DNA of 64,000 bases from Verrucomicrobiales bacterium (lineage in GTDB: Bacteria; Verrucomicrobiota; Verrucomicrobiia; Limisphaerales; J093): the NCBI GenBank assembly GCA_015075445.1, contig JABTUJ010000023.1, positions 1 through 64,000 of the forward strand, written 5' to 3'. Under the pieces are notes generated by a model, which worked only from the letters and a program-made list of their open reading frames with translations, was not told the DNA's origin and did not search any database. The position numbers and the translations under genes are program-made. Shown here in pieces: positions 59,073 to 64,000 of this stretch. Within the stretch, counting starts at the first letter, position 1. Each line of letters opens with the position of its first letter.

Positions 59073-60398
59073 ATGACTATTCAAAATCAGTCCGCCGCGT
59101 CGGCGCCGGTGTCGCGCCGCGGTTTTCTCAAAGCCTCCGCCGCTGTCGGCACGCTGGTGGCCGCTCAGGGTCCCGCGGTGCTCGCCCAGGCGAAGCCCGC
59201 CTTCAACGCCGTGATCCTCGGCATGGGCGGCCGTGGGGGCGGGGCCGGCCAGAACTTCCTCGCGGCCTGCAAGGAAGCGGGCGTGGAAGGCAAGGTCGTG
59301 GCCGTGGCCGACATCTTCCCCGGCCAATCCCGCCGTGGGACCGAGGCGTTCGGCGTGCCGGAAGCCCAGTGCTTCAGCGGGTTTGACTCCTACGTCAAGG
59401 CGCTCGAAGTGCCGGGCGTGAACTACGCGATCCTGGCGGCGCCGCCCGGCTTCCGGCCGCCGCACTTCAAGGCCTGCATCGAGCACGGCAAGCATGTGTT
59501 CATGGAGAAACCGGTGGCGGTGGACGGCCCCGGCTGCCAGATCATGTACGCCGCCTACGAGGAGGCCAAACGCAAGAACCTCAAGGTCGCCGCCGGCACC
59601 CAGCGGCGTCACCAGCCCAGCTACATCGAGACCATCAAGCGCATCCAGGACGGCATGATCGGGGACGTCACGTTCCTGCGCGCCTACTGGGTCAACGGCG
59701 GCCCCATCTGGCACCGCGGCGAGCGCGGCAACAGCGCCCTCGAACGGCAAGTCTACAACTGGTACCACTACGTCTGGCTCTCGGGCGACCACATCTGCGA
59801 ACAGCACGTCCACAACCTCGACGTCTGCAACTGGATCATGGGCACCCACCCGGTCCGCTGCTGGGGCATGGGCGCCCGCCAGCAGTTGGAAGGCAAGTCG
59901 GGCGAAATCTGGGACAACTTCGCCATCGAATACGAGTATGCCAACGGCGTCCGCATGTACAGCTACTGCGGCCAGATCAAACGCTCCTGGTCGTCCGTCA
60001 GCGAAGGCGTCCACGGCACCAACGGCAGCTCGAACCCCGGCGGCAGCATCCAGTCCAACAGCGGCAAGATGCTCTACCGCTTCCGCGCCGAGCGGAACGT
60101 GGACCCGTACGTCCAGGAACACGTCAACCTCCTCAACGCCATCGTCAAGGACGGCGACCTGAACGAGACCAAGAACGTCACGGACAGCACCCTGACCGCC
60201 ATCATGGGACGCGAGGCCGCCTACAGCGGTGGAGGCGTGGACTGGGACGCCATCAGCAAGTCCACCTTCAAGTACGGGCCCGACCAGCTCTACACCAACG
60301 CCAGCAAGATGGAGTTCGGTGATTTCCGGTCCCTCAAGCCGCCCATGCCGAGCATGTTCGACGTCCTCAAGAACCCCCCGGTCGCCCCGGCGGCCTGA
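59073..60398 (+). CDS. TAT-exported Gfo/Idh/MocA-family oxidoreductase
   Basis: A 441-residue NAD(P)-type oxidoreductase. The TAT signal is SRRGFLKASAAVGTLVAAQ (14-32). The Rossmann start is VILGMGGRGGGAGQNFL, the family's EKP motif is in HVFMEKPVAVDGPGCQ, and the substrate region is HICEQHVHNLDVCNWIMG. In PVC bacteria this family often acts on sugars in the periplasm, but the substrate is unknown. A clear terminator follows the stop by 25 bases, so the gene is probably monocistronic. Confidence 0.9.
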   Translation: MTIQNQSAASAPVSRRGFLKASAAVGTLVAAQGPAVLAQAKPAFNAVILGMGGRGGGAGQNFLAACKEAGVEGKVVAVADIFPGQSRRGTEAFGVPEAQCFSGFDSYVKALEVPGVNYAILAAPPGFRPPHFKACIEHGKHVFMEKPVAVDGPGCQIMYAAYEEAKRKNLKVAAGTQRRHQPSYIETIKRIQDGMIGDVTFLRAYWVNGGPIWHRGERGNSALERQVYNWYHYVWLSGDHICEQHVHNLDVCNWIMGTHPVRCWGMGARQQLEGKSGEIWDNFAIEYEYANGVRMYSYCGQIKRSWSSVSEGVHGTNGSSNPGGSIQSNSGKMLYRFRAERNVDPYVQEHVNLLNAIVKDGDLNETKNVTDSTLTAIMGREAAYSGGGVDWDAISKSTFKYGPDQLYTNASKMEFGDFRSLKPPMPSMFDVLKNPPVAPAA

Positions 60399-60422
60399 CC
60401 CACAACCGTCTCTCCCGCTGAA

Positions 60423-60466
60423 CCGCGGGGCGCAGGCCGAACGTCTGTCGCCCCGCGGTCTATTTT
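60423..60466 (+). terminator. rho-independent terminator after the oxidoreductase
   Basis: A perfect 10-bp stem, CCGCGGGGCG (60423-60432) with CGCCCCGCGG (60449-60458), is followed by TCTATTTT. The 16-base loop is long but the stem is strong. Confidence 0.8.
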
Positions 60467-60670
60467 CTCCCCACTTTCGCGTCGGTTAGCGGCTTTCGCG
60501 GGCAGCGGGTCATGCGCGCCGCGCCCCACCGGAATGGAGAGGTTCGTGGAGAAGCCACCTGTTCCTTTCGGACCTGCTCGGGGACCATGAACCACGGAGG
60601 GTGCAGGCTGGAAGCCCGCACCACCGGTTCCTGGAGCGCCTCCCCCAGCCCCATCCCCGATGTTCGTATA

Positions 60671-63600
60671 CTAGTGACCACGTTCGGACCATGGTCCGCG
60701 TTCTCTGAAATACCATTCCGCCCAGGCCCGGTAGAAGGGGTGTTGCTCGGTCGTCAGGATCACGCGCCGCAACGTCAGCAACTCCGCCGCCACGCTGGAA
60801 TGCTGAGGGTCAATGTCCCCCATGTGGCCGTTGCCGTGTCGACCGGCGAGCGCATGCGCCAGCCGCGGCAGCCACTCCGGCGCGGGCACCGGCGCCAGCG
60901 GCCAGCCATGCCGCTCCAACGTCCCGTCCGGATTCAGCACAAACCACGGCCGGCCTTCGCCCGCCCACACCGGCGGGGCACGCCGCGCGTCCATCGTCTG
61001 GAGCGGCTCGCCAATCGTGAAGCCCGTGGCCGCATCCCAGAGCCGCACCACTCCCTCGTGCCCGAAGCTGAGAAACAACCCCCCACCTCCACTCAAGCTC
61101 CCTCGCAGGATCGGTTCTCGGTGAAGTTCAGTTCGAGCCAGCAATCGCCCGGTCGTTGTCTCCCACACCCGGACCGACTTGTCCAGCGACCCCGTCACCA
61201 CCCGATCACCCCGCGGCGTCAGACACGCCGCGCTCACCGTGGCCTCATGCACGAGCGGCGGCGACAGCGGTTCGCCCGTCTGGACGTCCCAAACCCGTGC
61301 CGTGCCATCCATCGAAGCCGTCGCCACCCCCCGTCCGTCCCCACTGAAACGAATGTCCATCACCGGGCCCGCGTGACGTAGCACATGCCGGCGTTGACCC
61401 GTGGCGGCTTCCCAGATGTGTCCCGTGCCGTTGTGGCCGGCCGTCCCAAGCCAAACCCCATCCGGACTGAACGCCGAGGCATAAAGCCGCCCCTGCCCAT
61501 AGATTTCCGCACCACCCACACCTTCGTTGACCCGCAGGAAGGTCGGCGTCGTACCGCTGATTCCCAGCGGAAACATGGCCACCACGTCACCCATCGTCAC
61601 GGCCAACCAACGGTCGTCCGGACCGAACTCAAGTCCAGTGGCCGCCATTTCAAGCGATACCGCGTCCAACAGGCGTGACCCGGTTGTGACCTCGCCCACG
61701 CTCAGCCGCTGGTCCGCCGTCGCGAACGCGATCCGAGCTCCGGCCCGGTCCAGACTGACCGCCGCCACGTTCGTGCCGCAGTGGAAGCCATCACCGACCG
61801 GCAACAACGTCCGGGTGTCCCACACCTGGAGGTCTCCCTCGCCATTGGCGGTGGCCACTCGACCCCCATCTCGGCTGACTGCCAACCGGACGAACGGCTG
61901 GGAACCGCGCACCTGCGCCGCGGGCGACGGAGGCTGTCGCAGATCGTAAACCACGACCTGCTGCGCCGCGTTGCAGACCACCAGGCGTTCGCCATCCGGA
62001 CTGACCTCGAAGTCCTGCACCGGGCTTCCCAAGTCCACCGGTTCGGTGAGCGGCCGCCTCCCTTCGGGATCCCAGAGCCGGAACGATCGTTCGCCGACCA
62101 AGGCCACGTGCGTCTCAGCCGCGAGGACCGCCCGATTCACGGTCCCGTTGGTGGCGCTCCAGAGAGTGGTCAAGCTGGTCGCACTCAGCCAATGCGTCGC
62201 GGGCAGACCGGGGGCCAGGAGTCGGCGCCCCTCCTCCGCGAATCGGATCTCGCCGGCGTAAGCGGACACTTCGGTCCGCGCGATGACCTCTCCCCCCGGC
62301 AACTCCAACAAACACAGCGCCACGGTCCCCGCCCTTCCAGCCGGCCCCACGCCCAGCAGACGAGTCGGTGTAGGGCTGAAGATTAGGTGCGTGATCCGGT
62401 GGGGCACCGTCATAGGCCCCGCCAGCCGTGCTCCGCTCTCCACCTCCCAAACGTTCACCACCCCGATCCCCTCGGCCGTTGCCATCTGGCGACCGTCTTC
62501 GCTCAGCGACGCAACCTGGACAGCCCCCGGTGCCTTGAATCGGGTCGTGGACCGACCCGACTCCAGATCCCACAGCAGCAGTTCGCCGTTCGGCGTCCAC
62601 GTCGAGAGGCCTGTGGCGTTGGTCCCAAACTGGAGTCCTGACAATCCCGCGGGATGCGGCAAGGGCGGAGAGACGGGCGCCCCATCCGCCACGCGCCACA
62701 CACGCACTTCCCGACCCGGACTCGCCTTCCCCACACCCGCGACCGTAGCCAGAAAAGCCCCGCCCGGACTGAACTCCATCAGGTGGATGTTCTCCGCATG
62801 CTGCCATGGGTTGGTGAGCGCCTCGCCCGTCAAGGCATCCCAAATACGCACCTTCCCACCCGCGTGATGGATCGCCACACGCGTGCCGTCCGGATTGAAC
62901 CGGACGTGCAGCGCCCCCGCGCCGGCCTGGTCCAAGACCGTCAGCGGGAGCACATGACGCCGATAGCTCAATGCCGCCATCAGGCGGGAGACCGCCGGCG
63001 CGTGCGCGGGAGCCAGTTCGACGGCTTGGGCGAGGTGGACCAAACCTCGGAGATTTTGACCATCCAGGAACCTCGATTCGGCGTCGCCAAGATGCGAAGC
63101 CGTCATACGTTCGATGAGCCGCGCGTTCGCCTCCACCGCCCGTCGCCACTGCCACAGCGTCGTCCCGAATCCCACGGTCACTGCCACTACCAAGCCGACC
63201 GCCAGCGTGCCCACCACCGGATTGCGCTTCCACCATTTGCCCAGCCGCCTCCCAACACCGCCCGGTCGCGCCTGAATCGGGCGGTTGGCCAGGAAACGAT
63301 CCAGATCCTCCACCAGCGCCCTTGCCGTCCCGTACCGCCGCGCCGACTCCTTCTCGAGACACTTGAGACAGACTGTCTCCAAATCCCGCGGAACGGCTGA
63401 GTTCAATTGCCGCGGCGAGACCGGCGACTGTTCGACGACCTGTCGCAGGGTATCCGCGAGCGTCGTTGCCAGGAAGGGCGGGCGCCCGGTCATGAGGAAA
63501 TACAGGATGGCGCCCAGGGCATACACGTCGCTTGCCGGGCCCACCGCCCCGTGCTCGGCCGAGGCTTGCTCGGGGGGCGCATAAATCGGTGAACCCAGGG

Positions 63601-64000
63601 CATGCCCGCTCAGCGTCAGGCTCGATTCCAGGCCCAACCGCTTCGCCAGCCCGAAGTCGCTCACCCGCGGCCGGTCATCCCGACCGATGAGCACGTTCGC
63701 CGGCTTGAGGTCGCGATGCACCACGCCTTGCTCGTGCGCGTAATGGATCGCATCGGCAATCGCTCGCAGGTAAGCCGCTGCGCGCCGGGCCTCAAGGGGC
63801 CGCCCATCCGCCACCGCCGCGAGATCCGCGCCCTCGACATACTCCATCGAGTAGTAGAGTTGCCCCTCGTGTTCGCCAGTCTCGAACACCGGCACAATCC
63901 CTGGGTGCCGCAGCCCGCCCGCCGCCGCTGCTTCCTGACGGAATCGTCGCCGGAACGCATCGTCGGCATAGGCTCCGCCCAGCAGCAGTTTCAGCGCGAC
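60671..64000 (-). CDS. serine/threonine protein kinase with WD40 propeller, partial at window end
   Basis: The 5' end lies outside the window. The visible start is the ATP-lysine strand (VALKLLLGG), then MEYVEGADLAAV, HRDLKPANVLIG, SDFGLAKRLG and APPEQASAEHG. A membrane helix follows (VVGTLAVGLVVAVTVGF). The C-terminal two-thirds are WD40 repeats such as LEFGPDDRWLAVTMGDVVAM, ASMDGTARVWDVQTGEPLSP and GSLDKSVRVWETTTGRLLAR. This layout fits Hanks-type kinases with sensor propellers in PVC bacteria. The stop is TAG at 60671-60673. Confidence 0.92.
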   Translation of the reverse strand, partial: VALKLLLGGAYADDAFRRRFRQEAAAAGGLRHPGIVPVFETGEHEGQLYYSMEYVEGADLAAVADGRPLEARRAAAYLRAIADAIHYAHEQGVVHRDLKPANVLIGRDDRPRVSDFGLAKRLGLESSLTLSGHALGSPIYAPPEQASAEHGAVGPASDVYALGAILYFLMTGRPPFLATTLADTLRQVVEQSPVSPRQLNSAVPRDLETVCLKCLEKESARRYGTARALVEDLDRFLANRPIQARPGGVGRRLGKWWKRNPVVGTLAVGLVVAVTVGFGTTLWQWRRAVEANARLIERMTASHLGDAESRFLDGQNLRGLVHLAQAVELAPAHAPAVSRLMAALSYRRHVLPLTVLDQAGAGALHVRFNPDGTRVAIHHAGGKVRIWDALTGEALTNPWQHAENIHLMEFSPGGAFLATVAGVGKASPGREVRVWRVADGAPVSPPLPHPAGLSGLQFGTNATGLSTWTPNGELLLWDLESGRSTTRFKAPGAVQVASLSEDGRQMATAEGIGVVNVWEVESGARLAGPMTVPHRITHLIFSPTPTRLLGVGPAGRAGTVALCLLELPGGEVIARTEVSAYAGEIRFAEEGRRLLAPGLPATHWLSATSLTTLWSATNGTVNRAVLAAETHVALVGERSFRLWDPEGRRPLTEPVDLGSPVQDFEVSPDGERLVVCNAAQQVVVYDLRQPPSPAAQVRGSQPFVRLAVSRDGGRVATANGEGDLQVWDTRTLLPVGDGFHCGTNVAAVSLDRAGARIAFATADQRLSVGEVTTGSRLLDAVSLEMAATGLEFGPDDRWLAVTMGDVVAMFPLGISGTTPTFLRVNEGVGGAEIYGQGRLYASAFSPDGVWLGTAGHNGTGHIWEAATGQRRHVLRHAGPVMDIRFSGDGRGVATASMDGTARVWDVQTGEPLSPPLVHEATVSAACLTPRGDRVVTGSLDKSVRVWETTTGRLLARTELHREPILRGSLSGGGGLFLSFGHEGVVRLWDAATGFTIGEPLQTMDARRAPPVWAGEGRPWFVLNPDGTLERHGWPLAPVPAPEWLPRLAHALAGRHGNGHMGDIDPQHSSVAAELLTLRRVILTTEQHPFYRAWAEWYFRERGPWSERGH

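Overview
The window is about 64 kb of very GC-rich chromosomal DNA and most resembles a Verrucomicrobiota genome, probably a soil or sediment Limisphaerales/Pedosphaera-type lineage. This placement is inferred from gene content. The markers are a PVC-type heme-binding CxxCH protein, a prepilin with an H-X-DG-type pseudopilin body, paired PQQ-propeller proteins, a TAT-exported Gfo/Idh/MocA oxidoreductase, a YncE/phosphoesterase fusion, an ASPIC/UnbV protein and a three-domain IspG. No rRNA, tRNA or CRISPR array was seen.

Layout. 1-9.5 kb: a 79-bp tandem repeat, a phosphoesterase, a small conserved protein, a ParC/GyrA-type topoisomerase subunit and a ceramidase-like/hydrolase fusion, then a long repeat-rich gap. 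9.5-22 kb: a HAF-repeat protein, a decayed PIN toxin, a C-terminal half of CarB coupled to a membrane glycosyltransferase and an NtrC-type regulator, a broken beta-lactamase/NamZ gene ending at a seven-unit hairpin array, infA, and a tonB-exbB-exbD cluster. 22-35 kb: a minus-strand series (cytidylate kinase-like, GT39-like, lipoprotein, adenylate-forming enzyme, two coupled PQQ proteins, TPR protein, purE). It is interrupted by a complete insertion sequence carrying a DruA-family gene and a DDE transposase. 35-37 kb: a two-gene ATPase/HNH module matching the Septu (PtuA/PtuB) antiphage layout. 37-47 kb: the PVC cytochrome, ispG and rseP, then an ECF sigma operon whose second gene joins a membrane anchor to a pseudopilin-like domain. 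47-50.5 kb: a secreted multidomain gene framed by two direct copies of a 131-132 bp inverted-repeat element. 50.5-64 kb: a membrane protein, prepilin, gcvP, a PIG-L deacetylase, an antitoxin with a truncated toxin, a large secreted protein, an oxidoreductase with a clear terminator, and a Ser/Thr kinase-WD40 protein that runs off the end.

How genes work together. Several neighbours share 4-base ATGA stop/start overlaps, which points to translational coupling: GT39-like/carB half, the two PQQ genes, rseP/ispG, sigma/anchor/partner, and druA/transposase. The strongest accessory signals are the Septu-like pair, the DruA-bearing insertion sequence (perfect 18-bp inverted ends, 9-bp target duplication) and the inverted-repeat elements at both ends of the 1020-residue gene. 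The non-coding DNA is rich in at least six repeat families: heptamers, a 79-bp tandem, a 71-bp tandem, a 31-37 bp repeat, a hairpin array, and transposon-like inverted repeats. Several overlap stop or start codons or sit at the broken ends of genes.
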